A DNA stretch of 64,000 bases from UBA3537 sp038138145 (GCA_038138145.1 JAYQDD010000004.1:62001-126000), one strand, 5' to 3'; positions 35,734-45,177 are shown, counted from the first letter of the stretch. Program-made: numbers and translations. The notes: a model not told the origin generated them from the letters alone.

Positions 35734-36537
35734 ATGTCAAATAAGAATTTTGAAATTGCCATTAATGCTGCCTTAGAAGCAGGAGAAAAAATAATGAAAG
35801 TTTATGATACCGTAATTGAAGTAGAATACAAAGACGATAAATCGCCTTTGACACTAGCTGATAAAGAGTCAAATGATGTTATAAACCGATATTTAAAACC
35901 AACAAATATTCCTATAATCAGCGAGGAGAATAAACAAATTGACTACACCGTTAGAAAAGAATGGAAAACGTGTTGGATTGTTGATCCTGTTGATGGCACA
36001 AAAGAATTTATTAAAAGAAATGGAGAATTTACAGTGAATATAGCGCTAGTTAATAATGGTAAGCCAGAATTAGGTGTTATTTATATGCCAGCTTCCAAAA
36101 TACTTTATTATGCTGATGTTTTAAAACAACAAGCCTATAAAGCTGAATTAGAATCTCATGATACAGATATTGAGACAGTTTTAGCTAACTCAATATCACT
36201 TAAAACTAAAGAAAATAAGCAAATTGTTAAAGTAGTTGGTAGTAGGTCGCATATGACTAAAGAAACTTCAGCCTTTGTGGAAACTTTAAAATCTTCTGGA
36301 CAAAATGTTGAGATTGTTTCAAAAGGGAGTTCACTAAAATTTTGTCTAATTGCAGAAGGTAATGCTAATATATACCCTAGATTTGCACCAACTATGGAAT
36401 GGGATACTGCTGCTGGTCAAGCCATCTGTAGTGCTGTTGGTATTGATGTACTTTGTGAAGACACAAAACAACCACTACTATATAACAAAGAGAACCTAAT
36501 AAACCCTTGGTTTGTAGTATCTAAACTCAAAAATTAA
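35734..36537 (+). CDS. cysQ: 3'(2'),5'-bisphosphate nucleotidase CysQ
   Basis: Hydrolyses PAP (3'-phosphoadenosine 5'-phosphate), the by-product of sulfotransferase reactions, to AMP. From ATG 35734 (MSNKNFEIAINAALEAGEK) the length is 267 residues, the family norm; an upstream ATG at 35659 adds a tail that matches nothing. Metal motifs of the inositol-monophosphatase superfamily: ISEEN, IVDPVDGTKEF, and MEWDTAAGQAIC. It heads a sulfation module (cysQ, DUF2061, cysC, cysD, cysN). Base composition becomes more AT-rich from about here to about 48.8 kb. Confidence 0.94.
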   Translation: MSNKNFEIAINAALEAGEKIMKVYDTVIEVEYKDDKSPLTLADKESNDVINRYLKPTNIPIISEENKQIDYTVRKEWKTCWIVDPVDGTKEFIKRNGEFTVNIALVNNGKPELGVIYMPASKILYYADVLKQQAYKAELESHDTDIETVLANSISLKTKENKQIVKVVGSRSHMTKETSAFVETLKSSGQNVEIVSKGSSLKFCLIAEGNANIYPRFAPTMEWDTAAGQAICSAVGIDVLCEDTKQPLLYNKENLINPWFVVSKLKN

Positions 36538-36992
36538 TGACGGCTTACAAAAGAGAGTCACATATTAGAAGTCTTTTAAAAGGCATTTCATGGCGAGTTA
36601 TTGCAACTTCAGATACCATTTTAGTGGTGTTACTCATAACATGCCTCACAGAAAATTGTAGCATTGGAAATGCTATTAAAATTGGTTTTCTAGAGTTTGT
36701 GATTAAGTTTTTAGTATACTATCTTCATGAAAGAATATGGCAAAAAATTTTAATAGATAAAAAGGTAACCAAAAAAGTAATTCTTCAAAAATCAATTTCT
36801 TGGCGTATCATTGCCACTGTAATGACATTTTTAATTTCGGGTTCAGTACTAAACGCCTATGATGAAATGGCATTATATATTGCACTTACAGAATTATTTA
36901 CGAAATTAGCATTGTATTATTTACATGAAAGACTTTGGCTTAAACTTCCTCTTGGAAGAATAAGACATTATGTTTTTGGTAAAAAACAATAG
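36537..36992 (+). CDS. DUF2061 membrane protein, two tandem repeats
   Basis: A 151-residue membrane protein with two copies of the DUF2061 unit. Repeat 1 (about 10-72): KGISWRVIATSDTILVVLL ... YYLHERIW. Repeat 2 (about 83-145): KSISWRIIATVMTFLIS ... YYLHERLW. Each has two predicted helices and ends in the LHER signature. The function is unknown. It overlaps the cysQ stop by one base and ends one base before cysC, so it is tied to PAPS metabolism by position; a role in sulfate transport or in regulating the module is speculation. Confidence 0.85.
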   Translation: MTAYKRESHIRSLLKGISWRVIATSDTILVVLLITCLTENCSIGNAIKIGFLEFVIKFLVYYLHERIWQKILIDKKVTKKVILQKSISWRIIATVMTFLISGSVLNAYDEMALYIALTELFTKLALYYLHERLWLKLPLGRIRHYVFGKKQ

Positions 36993-36993
36993 C

Positions 36994-37596
36994 ATGACTA
37001 AACACATCATTCCTCACAGCTACCAAGTTACTAAGAACCATAGGTTAGCCTCAAACAAACATAATTCATTTTTAATATGGTTTACAGGGCTTTCAGGCTC
37101 TGGTAAATCAACCATTGCCAACTTAGTAGAGCAAAAGTTACATGAGCAAAGCATTAAAACCTACACACTAGATGGTGATAATATTAGAAAAGGAATAAAC
37201 AATGACCTTGGCTTTTCACCTAAAGACAGAACGGAAAACATTAGACGCATTGCAGAGGTTTCAAATTTAATGATAGACGCAGGGTTAGTGGTGTTGGCTG
37301 CATTCATATCCCCTTATAAAAAAGACAGACAGAATATTAGAACTATTGTTAAAGATGTTAACTTTGTCGAAATTTATATTAACGCCAGTCTCGAAGAGTG
37401 TGAGCGGAGAGATTTGAAAGGACTTTATAAAAAAGCCAGAGCAGGGGAAATTAAAAATATGACTGGGATATCGGCTCCTTATGAAGCGCCAGAAAATCCA
37501 GATATTGAAATATTTACAGAATCTGAACCTATTGAAGAGGCTGTAAATAGAATAGTGGAATATATAACACCGAAGTTATCAAGGCATATACAATAA
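36994..37596 (+). CDS. cysC: Adenylylsulfate kinase
   Basis: APS kinase, 200 residues: APS + ATP to PAPS. The start was set at ATG 36994, since the longer frame reads back into the DUF2061 gene. Walker A is FTGLSGSGKSTIA (about 30-42); then YTLDGDNIRKGINNDLGFS, RTENIRRIAEVSNLM, AFISPYKKDRQN and the lid segment LYKKARAGEIKNMTG are all characteristic. It is a free-standing kinase, not fused to CysN. The stop overlaps the cysD start by one base. Confidence 0.96.
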   Translation: MTKHIIPHSYQVTKNHRLASNKHNSFLIWFTGLSGSGKSTIANLVEQKLHEQSIKTYTLDGDNIRKGINNDLGFSPKDRTENIRRIAEVSNLMIDAGLVVLAAFISPYKKDRQNIRTIVKDVNFVEIYINASLEECERRDLKGLYKKARAGEIKNMTGISAPYEAPENPDIEIFTESEPIEEAVNRIVEYITPKLSRHIQ

Positions 37597-38501
37597 TGAG
37601 TAAATATTATTTAAATTATATAGACGAATTAGAGAGTGAAGCCATTTACGTATTACGTGAAGTTTGGGCACAATTTGACAACCCAGTTATTCTATTTTCT
37701 GGCGGTAAAGATTCAATTTTAGTTACTCATTTAGCAAAAAAAGCGTTTCACCCCGCTAAGATTCCTTTTGCGTTATTGCATGTTGACACAGGGCATAATT
37801 TTCCAGAAACCATTCAGTTTAGAGACGATATTATCAAAGGTTTAGGGGTTGAACTTATCGTAGGTTCTGTTCAAGAATCTATTGATGATGGTCGTGTAGC
37901 AGAAGAAAAAGGTAAAAATGCAACTAGAAATGCCCTTCAAATAACAACCTTACTCGATGCCATAGAATCTAATAAAATTGATTGTGCTATTGGAGGAGGG
38001 CGAAGAGATGAAGAGAAAGCGAGAGCGAAAGAACGCTTCTTTTCACATAGAGATGATTTTGGACAATGGGACCCCAAAAATCAAAGACCAGAGCTTTGGA
38101 ATATTTTTAACGGGAAACATTTTGAAGGAGAGCATTTTCGAGCATTTCCTATAAGCAATTGGACCGAAATGGATGTTTGGAATTATATTAAACGTGAAAA
38201 CATAGCCATCCCTTCTTTATATTTCGCACATGAGCGTGAAGTGGTTTGGAGACAAGATTCGTGGATTCCAAATTCTGAATTTTTAGTTCTTGAAGATCAT
38301 GAAGAAATTGTCACCAAAAAGGTCAGGTTTAGAACTTTAGGAGATATCACTATTACGGGAGGAATAGAGTCAGAGGCCAACACCTTAGAAAAAATAGTAG
38401 AGGAAGTTTCAGGAATGAGACAAACAGAAAGGGGCAATAGAAGTGATGATAAACGTTCAGAGTCTGCTATGGAAGACAGAAAGCGTCAGGGCTATTTTTA
38501 A
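37596..38501 (+). CDS. cysD: Sulfate adenylyltransferase subunit 2
   Basis: Catalytic PP-loop subunit of ATP sulfurylase, 301 residues, forming APS from sulfate and ATP together with CysN. The PP-loop is LFSGGKDSILVTHLA (about 30-44). Other conserved segments: HVDTGHNFPET, CAIGGGRRDEEKARAKER (PAPS reductase-like family), FPISNWTEMDVWNYI, and the C-terminal RSESAMEDRKRQGYF typical of CysD. It lies 17 bases before cysN. Confidence 0.97.
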   Translation: MSKYYLNYIDELESEAIYVLREVWAQFDNPVILFSGGKDSILVTHLAKKAFHPAKIPFALLHVDTGHNFPETIQFRDDIIKGLGVELIVGSVQESIDDGRVAEEKGKNATRNALQITTLLDAIESNKIDCAIGGGRRDEEKARAKERFFSHRDDFGQWDPKNQRPELWNIFNGKHFEGEHFRAFPISNWTEMDVWNYIKRENIAIPSLYFAHEREVVWRQDSWIPNSEFLVLEDHEEIVTKKVRFRTLGDITITGGIESEANTLEKIVEEVSGMRQTERGNRSDDKRSESAMEDRKRQGYF

Positions 38502-38518
38502 ATCACTAAAATTTACTT

Positions 38519-39772
38519 ATGTTAGATAATAATCAATTATTAAGATTTACTACAGCAGGAAGTGTTGATGACGGAAAAAGCACCTTAATTGGCCGCTTGC
38601 TTTTCGACTCGAAATCTATTTTTGAGGATCAATTACAAGCCATTGAGAACACCAGTAAAAAGAAAGGGCATGACGGTGTAGATTTAGCTTTGTTTACTGA
38701 TGGGTTGCGAGACGAAAGAGAACAAGGGATTACTATTGATGTAGCGTATAGATACTTTACAACTCCAAAACGTAAATTCATTATTGCTGATACACCTGGA
38801 CACATTCAGTATACTCGAAACATGGTGACAGGAGCATCAACAGCTAATGCTGCAATTATTTTGGTTGATGCCAGACATGGTGTGATTGAACAAACAAGAC
38901 GACATTCTTTTATTGCATCTTTACTTCAAATACCTCATGTTATCGTTTGTGTGAACAAAATGGACTTAGTTGATTTTTCCGAAGAGGCTTATAATAATGT
39001 CATTGATCAATTTGAGAAGTTTTCTTCAAAAATGCTAATTAAAGATGTAAGATTTATTCCTATCAGCGCATTGCTTGGAGATAATGTAGTTAACAGATCA
39101 AAAAATATGGATTGGTATCAAGGCGCTCCATTATTACACACATTAGAAACAATGCATATTAGTAGCGATATTAATAAGATTGATGCAAGATTTCCTGTGC
39201 AAACAGTTTTGAGGCCTCAAAATGAGACTCATAGAGATTATAGAGGATATGCAGGTAGAATTGTCAGTGGAATTCTAAGAGTTGGAGATGAGGTTACAGT
39301 GATGCCTTCAGGGTTTAATTCCAAAATTAAAAGCATTGATACGTTCGAAAAAACAATAGAAGAAGCATTTGCCCCAATGTCTGTTTCTATTACACTTGAA
39401 GATGATATTGATATTAGCAGAGGCGATATGATTGTTCGATCTAACAATACCTCAGAAGCTTCTCAAGATATCGAAGTTATGCTTTGTTGGTTACATAACA
39501 ACCCGGCAAAACCAAGAGCAAAATACAGTATTCGCCATACATCTAATGAGCAAAAAGCAATGATTAAAGAAGTCGTTTACAAATATGATATCAACAGTTT
39601 AGAGCGCAATAATGATAATAATGAATTGAATATGAATGATATCGCTAAAGTCAAAATACGAACAACTAAACCTTTAATGGTAGACTCGTATAGAAAAAAT
39701 AGAGCTACTGGAAGTATCATTTTAGTTGATGATAATACGAACGAAACGGTTGCTGCAGGAATGATTAAATAA
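38519..39772 (+). CDS. cysN: Sulfate adenylyltransferase subunit 1 (GTPase)
   Basis: Regulatory GTPase subunit of ATP sulfurylase, 417 residues, EF-Tu-like. Motifs: TAGSVDDGKSTLIGRLLFD (G1, residues 12-30; quoted in part as GSVDDGKST), REQGITIDVAYRYF, ADTPGHIQYTRNM, CVNKMDLVDF. Domains II and III follow. The protein is shorter than the E. coli enzyme and has no fused CysC domain, in agreement with the separate cysC gene. It ends the sulfation module; a 75-base gap follows before the flippase gene. Confidence 0.96.
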   Translation: MLDNNQLLRFTTAGSVDDGKSTLIGRLLFDSKSIFEDQLQAIENTSKKKGHDGVDLALFTDGLRDEREQGITIDVAYRYFTTPKRKFIIADTPGHIQYTRNMVTGASTANAAIILVDARHGVIEQTRRHSFIASLLQIPHVIVCVNKMDLVDFSEEAYNNVIDQFEKFSSKMLIKDVRFIPISALLGDNVVNRSKNMDWYQGAPLLHTLETMHISSDINKIDARFPVQTVLRPQNETHRDYRGYAGRIVSGILRVGDEVTVMPSGFNSKIKSIDTFEKTIEEAFAPMSVSITLEDDIDISRGDMIVRSNNTSEASQDIEVMLCWLHNNPAKPRAKYSIRHTSNEQKAMIKEVVYKYDINSLERNNDNNELNMNDIAKVKIRTTKPLMVDSYRKNRATGSIILVDDNTNETVAAGMIK

Positions 39773-39847
39773 TAGAAGTTATATCATTATCTTTATTAGA
39801 TAAACAAAAAGAGGCATTTACCTCTGTCGTAATTTAACATACATTAA

Positions 39848-41128
39848 GTGCTAAAAGTTTTTAAATTTACAGGTTACTTGCTAAAAAACAGTACGCAGGT
39901 GTTTGTTTTTAGAATTACAGGTGTAATTTTTGCCTACTTGATAATGATACTAATAACAAACTATTTTGGTGCCGAAATTTACGGTAGATATACCATAAGT
40001 ATAACACTTTTGCAATTTGCAGTTCTTTTGTTTGCATTTGGAATTCCTACAGCAATTGTAAAATTGACTTCAGACAAAGTCAATTTTGATATGATCCCCA
40101 AGAACGATTACTTGAAAAAGGCATTGATAAGTGTATTAATATCATCAGTTATTGGTGGTGTTATTTTGTTTTTATTGAGTTCTGTGCTTTCTAATCACAT
40201 ATTTAATGATGAACAATTACAGAGTTATTTTGAGGTATTATCATATTCGATAGTCTTTTTAGTATTCCACTCTTTTGTGATGGAATTTTTAAGAGGTAGA
40301 GAAAAGTTCCAATCTTTCGCTATTGGAATGTATATTCTACCTTACCTCATTTTCTTTTTCTTTTTGGTAATCGTAATTTATTTCGACCTAAAAGAGTCTT
40401 ATCTGCTATTGAGTTATATTCTTGGATTATCTTTGACAGGGATATTATATGCCAGGTTTCTCCCTTTTGGCAAGCTAAAATCATCTAATACTTACAATTT
40501 AAGGGCCCTCTATAAATTATCGTTTCCTATGTTAATAACCGCAGCGTTTATTTTTTTAATAAACTGGACAGATGTGTTTATGTTAGGAGCTATGGTTAGT
40601 AAAGAAGAATTAGGTATTTATAATGTAGCTTTCAAGTTGGCAACCGTTGCCTTAATTGTAATTCATACAGTAAATACTATTATAGGACCTAAGATTGCGA
40701 GATATTACAGTGAGAATAAAATTGGTGAAATGGAGAATCTTATTAAGCAGGCAACTAAGATTATTACATTATTGACATTTCCAGTTGTTATAGTATTAAT
40801 TGTTTTCAGAAATTTTTTTCTAGGAATTTTTGGAATAGAATTTGTAAATGGAGATCAGGCTTTAATTATTATATCATTGGGGTTGTTGTTTAATGCCTTG
40901 TCTGGAAGCGTCTCACAGGTATTGAATATGACAAAGCATCAAAATGAGTTACGGAACATAACTTTGATAGCAGCCTTGTTAAACATTATTTTTAATCTTA
41001 TATTAATACCGACATATGGAATCAAAGGAGCTGCATTAGCAAGTTTGATTGCTAATGTATTTTTGAATGTTTCAGGCATCATAATGGTTAAACATTACCT
41101 TAACTTTTATACATTTTTTTCACTGTAG
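39848..41128 (+). CDS. Wzx-like oligosaccharide flippase
   Basis: A 426-residue polytopic membrane protein of the MOP/polysaccharide transport family, with about 12 hydrophobic segments along its length (for example VIFAYLIMILITNYFGAE near the start, and SFPMLITAAFIFLINWTDVFMLG in the centre, quoted in part as LINWTDVFMLG). The central WTDVFMLG and the C-terminal YGIKGAALASLIANV are typical of Wzx-type flippases. It starts with GTG at 39848; no ATG is available near the N terminus. It moves undecaprenyl-linked glycan units across the inner membrane. It lies between cysN and the sulfotransferase genes. Confidence 0.85.
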   Translation: MLKVFKFTGYLLKNSTQVFVFRITGVIFAYLIMILITNYFGAEIYGRYTISITLLQFAVLLFAFGIPTAIVKLTSDKVNFDMIPKNDYLKKALISVLISSVIGGVILFLLSSVLSNHIFNDEQLQSYFEVLSYSIVFLVFHSFVMEFLRGREKFQSFAIGMYILPYLIFFFFLVIVIYFDLKESYLLLSYILGLSLTGILYARFLPFGKLKSSNTYNLRALYKLSFPMLITAAFIFLINWTDVFMLGAMVSKEELGIYNVAFKLATVALIVIHTVNTIIGPKIARYYSENKIGEMENLIKQATKIITLLTFPVVIVLIVFRNFFLGIFGIEFVNGDQALIIISLGLLFNALSGSVSQVLNMTKHQNELRNITLIAALLNIIFNLILIPTYGIKGAALASLIANVFLNVSGIIMVKHYLNFYTFFSL

Positions 41129-41131
41129 TTT

Positions 41132-42016
41132 ATGAGCTTAAAGGTTGATTTTATATGTGTTGGCGCCCAAAAATCAGGGACCACATCTTTGCATGATATT
41201 CTAAAATATCACCCTAAAATTTATTTGCCAGAACGCAAGGAGGCTCATTTTTTTGACATGGATGATCGTTACAAAAAAGGGTTGAACTGGTGGAGCGAAA
41301 CTTTTTTTAAGGGGGACAAACTAAATAAGAAAGTAGGGGTTTTTACTCCTGAATACTTGTATTTGGATAAAGTCCCAAATCGGATAAAAGAAACTTTAGG
41401 TATAGATTTAAAAATTATCATACTACTTCGTCAACCAGCCAAAAGAGCATATTCTCATTACTTAATGAGTAAGCGCAGAGGATTTGAAAGTCTACCTTTT
41501 TCTCAAGCCATTTTAAAAGAAAATCAACGGTTGAGTCAAAACACTTATTTTAATGACAGCCATTATAGCTATCTAAGTAGAGGGTTTTACTATGAACAAA
41601 TAAAAAGGTATATTGATTTATTTGGAAGAGACAAAGTTAAAGTGTTTGTTTTTGAGAATGATATTATCAGGAATAAGAAAAAAACCATAAAGGAAATTCA
41701 AAACTTTATCGATGTTGCATATTTCGACATCGATTCTAATGTGAAAAGTAATCATGCGTCTGAACCAAGATCAAAATTACTGAGAAATATGATTTATGAT
41801 AAAAATAACCCATTGAAGAAAATTGTAGGAATGATCCCCTTCCCGGATAGTTTTAAATATAAATTAGCCACAAAATTAGATTCTTTAAATCGGAGACCAT
41901 TAAAATTGAGTAAATTATCTGATGAAGAAACCCAAAAGTTGACATACGCTTATTTTATTGAAGACATCGAACGAACAGAACAATTATTGAATCTGGATTT
42001 ATCTATATGGAAATAA
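41132..42016 (+). CDS. Sulfotransferase 1 (PAPS-dependent)
   Basis: A 294-residue sulfotransferase-fold protein. The 5'-phosphosulfate binding loop is VGAQKSGTTSLHDIL (about 9-23), and the 3'-phosphate site is ILLRQPAKRAYSHYLMSKRRG (about 95-115, quoted in part as LLRQPAKRAYSHY). The middle segment DLFGRDKVKVFVFENDII and the ending DIERTEQLLNLDLSIWK are shared with the next gene, so the two are tandem paralogues. It transfers sulfate from PAPS, made by the neighbouring cys genes, to a glycan hydroxyl; the acceptor is inferred from the locus. It overlaps the next gene by 10 bases. Confidence 0.88.
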   Translation: MSLKVDFICVGAQKSGTTSLHDILKYHPKIYLPERKEAHFFDMDDRYKKGLNWWSETFFKGDKLNKKVGVFTPEYLYLDKVPNRIKETLGIDLKIIILLRQPAKRAYSHYLMSKRRGFESLPFSQAILKENQRLSQNTYFNDSHYSYLSRGFYYEQIKRYIDLFGRDKVKVFVFENDIIRNKKKTIKEIQNFIDVAYFDIDSNVKSNHASEPRSKLLRNMIYDKNNPLKKIVGMIPFPDSFKYKLATKLDSLNRRPLKLSKLSDEETQKLTYAYFIEDIERTEQLLNLDLSIWK

Positions 42017-42933
42017 GCAAGCCAAATATTAATCTTTTTATTATTGGAGCTGCAAAATCAGGAACAACCTCTTTGTACAATTATCTTCAGCAACACCCCA
42101 ATGTATTTTTCCCGAGAGTAAAGGAACCTCATTTTTATGCAGATGTAGAATCTAATGATCCTTCGGCCTATATTAAGCCTGAGCCGGGTAAATTATATCA
42201 TGAAAAAATCATAAATGAAAAGGAGGTATATGAGGCGTTATATAATGAGGCCAGTTCAGAAAAAATACTAGCAGATGCCTCTCCTTCATATCTGTGGGAT
42301 GATAAGGCAGCAAACCGTATTTACCAGGACTATCCATCAGCAAAAATTGTCATTCTTCTAAGAAACCCTACAGAACGTGTTTTTTCTCATTATTTAATGG
42401 ATATAAGAAGTGGAAGCCAAACTTTAGATGACTTTATTCTCGCAATTGAAAAAGATCAAAAAGCAATTCCAAAAGGATGGGGGCAGTCACATCTTTATTT
42501 GGAATTAGGATTTTATTCTCGTCAGATCGAAAGATACTTAGATTTGTTCGGAGCTCAAAACGTAAAGATTATTCTTTATGATGATTTTATTTCCGAAACA
42601 AAAAAAACCCTTAAGGATATTTGTAAGTTTTTAGGAATCAATGAGAAACATATTTCAGCAATAGATTACAAGAAGGTACATAACCAATACGTTGCTCCAA
42701 GGGGAAAATTATCAAGGCTTATTCTAAAATATAAAAATAAGAGCAGTTTTTTAAAGCGATTGGTTCCATTTTCGGCTAAAAGTTTTTTGAACGGAAATGT
42801 GCTTTTAAAAAAACAAAAAAAGCCAAGCTTAAAGGAGTCTGAAAGATTATATTTGTATGATATCTATAAGGAGGATATCGAAAAAACCGAACAAATTCTT
42901 AACCGTGATTTAAGTGTTTGGAAACAACTATGA
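42007..42933 (+). CDS. Sulfotransferase 2 (PAPS-dependent)
   Basis: A 308-residue paralogue of the preceding protein. PAPS-binding motifs are IIGAAKSGTTSLYNYL (about 11-26) and ILLRNPTERVFSHYLMD; the C-terminal signature is DIEKTEQILNRDLSVWK. It differs from its neighbour in an insertion between the two motifs (DVESNDPSAYIKPEPGK), which suggests another acceptor or position on the glycan. Start and end are well defined: 10-base overlap upstream, 43 bases to the glycosyltransferase start downstream. Confidence 0.88.
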   Translation: MEISKPNINLFIIGAAKSGTTSLYNYLQQHPNVFFPRVKEPHFYADVESNDPSAYIKPEPGKLYHEKIINEKEVYEALYNEASSEKILADASPSYLWDDKAANRIYQDYPSAKIVILLRNPTERVFSHYLMDIRSGSQTLDDFILAIEKDQKAIPKGWGQSHLYLELGFYSRQIERYLDLFGAQNVKIILYDDFISETKKTLKDICKFLGINEKHISAIDYKKVHNQYVAPRGKLSRLILKYKNKSSFLKRLVPFSAKSFLNGNVLLKKQKKPSLKESERLYLYDIYKEDIEKTEQILNRDLSVWKQL

Positions 42934-42976
42934 TTTGAATTTGAAGACCTAAAAATGACAGACATTGATTGTATAT

Positions 42977-43963
42977 ATGGATGGGAATAAATATCAGAAA
43001 GTAAACATTATCATAGTCAACTATAACAGTTGGAAAGACACAGTTGCTTGCATAAGTTCTATTATTAATTCCACCTATAATAATTATCAGATCTTTGTTG
43101 TAGATAATGCATCTCCAAATGATGATGTCGAGCACCTATATAATTGGTTAAAATCTAATGAGCTAAATTCTTTAATTATCGATGTAAAAGAACCCTCTGT
43201 TTATAAGAAAGTAAACCTAATTGATAATTCTAAAATTATAATTTTTAAGAACGATGAAAATCTTGGTTATGGAGCCGGCAACAATCTAGCAATACAATAT
43301 CTAATCAATAGTAGGAATAACGAATATCTTTGGTTATTAAACCCAGATACAACTGTTCAAAAAGAAGTACTAAGTCATTTGGTGCAATTGGCGTATGAGA
43401 AGGAAAATATGATATTTGGGAATGTGATGTACCACTATTATGACCAGAATAAAATGATAAGGTACGGAGGGTTTAGAGTGAATAAACTATACCATGGAGT
43501 AAGTTATATTACCAAACAAAAAGAGGTTGAATCTATGGATTCTGTTTCGGGGGCTTCACTTTTTACTGATATAAAGACATTTCAACATCTTGGATTATTT
43601 CCAGAGCATTATTTTATGTATTGGGAAGAAACGGACTTTTGTGCTCATGCAAAAAATAATGGATATACTTTTGGAGTAAATAATAAATCAAAGGTTTTTG
43701 ATAAAGGGGGAACGGAATCCAATAGTAATTTTTCACGAGAATATCTTTATTTATTAAACGGGCTTAGGTATTATAAGAAATACTACCCAATGTATTTGCC
43801 AGTTATTTTGTTATCAACACTCGGTAAGTGGACGAAGGCATTGTTGTTTGGAAGTAGATCTAAAAGAAAAGCTATGTTTTATGGGCAATTAGATTTTGTT
43901 TTAATTGTCCTTGGTCAGACCATCAATATTAGAAAACGGATATTGAATAATTCACATTATTAA
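42977..43963 (+). CDS. Family 2 glycosyltransferase
   Basis: A 328-residue GT-A type enzyme related to rhamnosyltransferases. Motifs: VNIIIVNYNSWKDTVACI, FVVDNASPNDD, ENLGYGAGNN, the metal-binding region YLWLLNPDTTV and YWEETDFCAHAKNNGY (the base-bearing EExDxxxR/H-like motif). The start is placed at ATG 42977; a TTG 12 bases upstream is less likely. Donor and acceptor are unknown. It lies between the sulfotransferases and a GT4 gene. Confidence 0.88.
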   Translation: MDGNKYQKVNIIIVNYNSWKDTVACISSIINSTYNNYQIFVVDNASPNDDVEHLYNWLKSNELNSLIIDVKEPSVYKKVNLIDNSKIIIFKNDENLGYGAGNNLAIQYLINSRNNEYLWLLNPDTTVQKEVLSHLVQLAYEKENMIFGNVMYHYYDQNKMIRYGGFRVNKLYHGVSYITKQKEVESMDSVSGASLFTDIKTFQHLGLFPEHYFMYWEETDFCAHAKNNGYTFGVNNKSKVFDKGGTESNSNFSREYLYLLNGLRYYKKYYPMYLPVILLSTLGKWTKALLFGSRSKRKAMFYGQLDFVLIVLGQTINIRKRILNNSHY

Positions 43964-43969
43964 AAATAT

Positions 43970-45160
43970 ATGAATAGAAAAACTATCTTATTTGTTCATC
44001 AGTCTTCAGAATTATATGGTTCAGATAAAATGTTGTTCTGTTTAGTCAGAGATTTAAAAAACACTAATTTATATACCCCCATAGTTGTATTACCACATGA
44101 AGGACCATTGAAAGACATCCTTAGAAAGGAAAATATTAAAGTAATTGTGGCTCCAGTTACAAAAGTGTCACGAAAAATGTTTAAGATAGGCAACTTGTTA
44201 CTTCTCCCGTTTAAATTACTTAAAGCTTTAAGATATTTAAAAAAAGAGTTAAAAGGAGAAACAATAGACCTGATACATTCTAATACTCTAGCTGTGCTAT
44301 TGGGAGCATTTTATGCAAAACAAGAAAAGATTAAGCACCTATGGCATGTTCATGAAATTATAGAACATCCTAGGGCAGTAAACAAAACGTATTCCGTCTT
44401 CGTAGATAAGTTTTCTGATCTGGTTGTATACAACTCTAAAGCATCACTTGATGCTTTGTGCAATAAAAGAACTTCACTAATAAATAAGAGTCAAGTGATA
44501 TGGAATGGCTTGGATAGAGAAGCTCCTAAGACACCAAATTTGGAAGTTTCCAAAATTAGAAAAACCTTATTCAAGGGATATAATTTAGACACACAATATA
44601 TAGGTTTGGTTGGTAGAATTAATCGTTGGAAGGGACATTTGTTGATGCTTGAAGCCTATCATAAAGTATCAAAAAATCATCCTAATACCAAATTGATTTT
44701 TATAGGATCACCACCACCAAATCAGGAGTTTTTTAGAGACTCAGTACTTCACAAGATCAAAGAATTAGGGATAGAGTCTCATTGTGAAATAGTTCCCTTT
44801 AGGGAAAATATTTGGCCATTATATGATAGCTTAGATATAGTAGTTGTACCATCTACTGAGCCTGAACCATTTGGATTAGTGGCAATTGAAAGCATGTTGT
44901 CTCAAAAACTTGTAATAGCAGCTAATCATGGAGGTTTAAGGGAAATTATTGCACATGAAAAAACAGGGTTATTGTTTGTGCCAAATGATGATAATGATCT
45001 TGCACTAAAACTCACCAAGAGTATTGAAGAAAAAGAATATTCTAATCAATTAGCAGCTTCCGGGTTTCAATCTGTAATTTCAGATTTTTGTCTTGAAAAA
45101 TATGTTTCATCATTTAGAAAAGTATATTTGGAGATTGAATCGAAACAAGTAAAAGAATAG
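43970..45160 (+). CDS. Family 4 glycosyltransferase
   Basis: A 396-residue GT-B type enzyme. N-terminal domain: ILFVHQSSELYGSDKMLF with the G-S loop, LIHSNTLAVLLGAF, HVHEIIEHP. C-terminal donor-binding domain: YIGLVGRINRWKGHLLML, LIFIGSPPPNQ, and the E(x7)E motif in EPEPFGLVAIESMLSQK. It is a retaining enzyme by family. It is 6 bases behind the GT2 gene and 17 ahead of the first polymerase-like gene, part of the same transcript. Confidence 0.9.
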   Translation: MNRKTILFVHQSSELYGSDKMLFCLVRDLKNTNLYTPIVVLPHEGPLKDILRKENIKVIVAPVTKVSRKMFKIGNLLLLPFKLLKALRYLKKELKGETIDLIHSNTLAVLLGAFYAKQEKIKHLWHVHEIIEHPRAVNKTYSVFVDKFSDLVVYNSKASLDALCNKRTSLINKSQVIWNGLDREAPKTPNLEVSKIRKTLFKGYNLDTQYIGLVGRINRWKGHLLMLEAYHKVSKNHPNTKLIFIGSPPPNQEFFRDSVLHKIKELGIESHCEIVPFRENIWPLYDSLDIVVVPSTEPEPFGLVAIESMLSQKLVIAANHGGLREIIAHEKTGLLFVPNDDNDLALKLTKSIEEKEYSNQLAASGFQSVISDFCLEKYVSSFRKVYLEIESKQVKE

Positions 45161-45177
45161 TTTTAGGCAAACACCTT

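Noticed and set aside
39810..39825. AGAGG-CATTTA-CCTCT hairpin after cysN as a terminator
   Set aside because: A 5-base stem without a T tract is too weak to call in AT-rich DNA.
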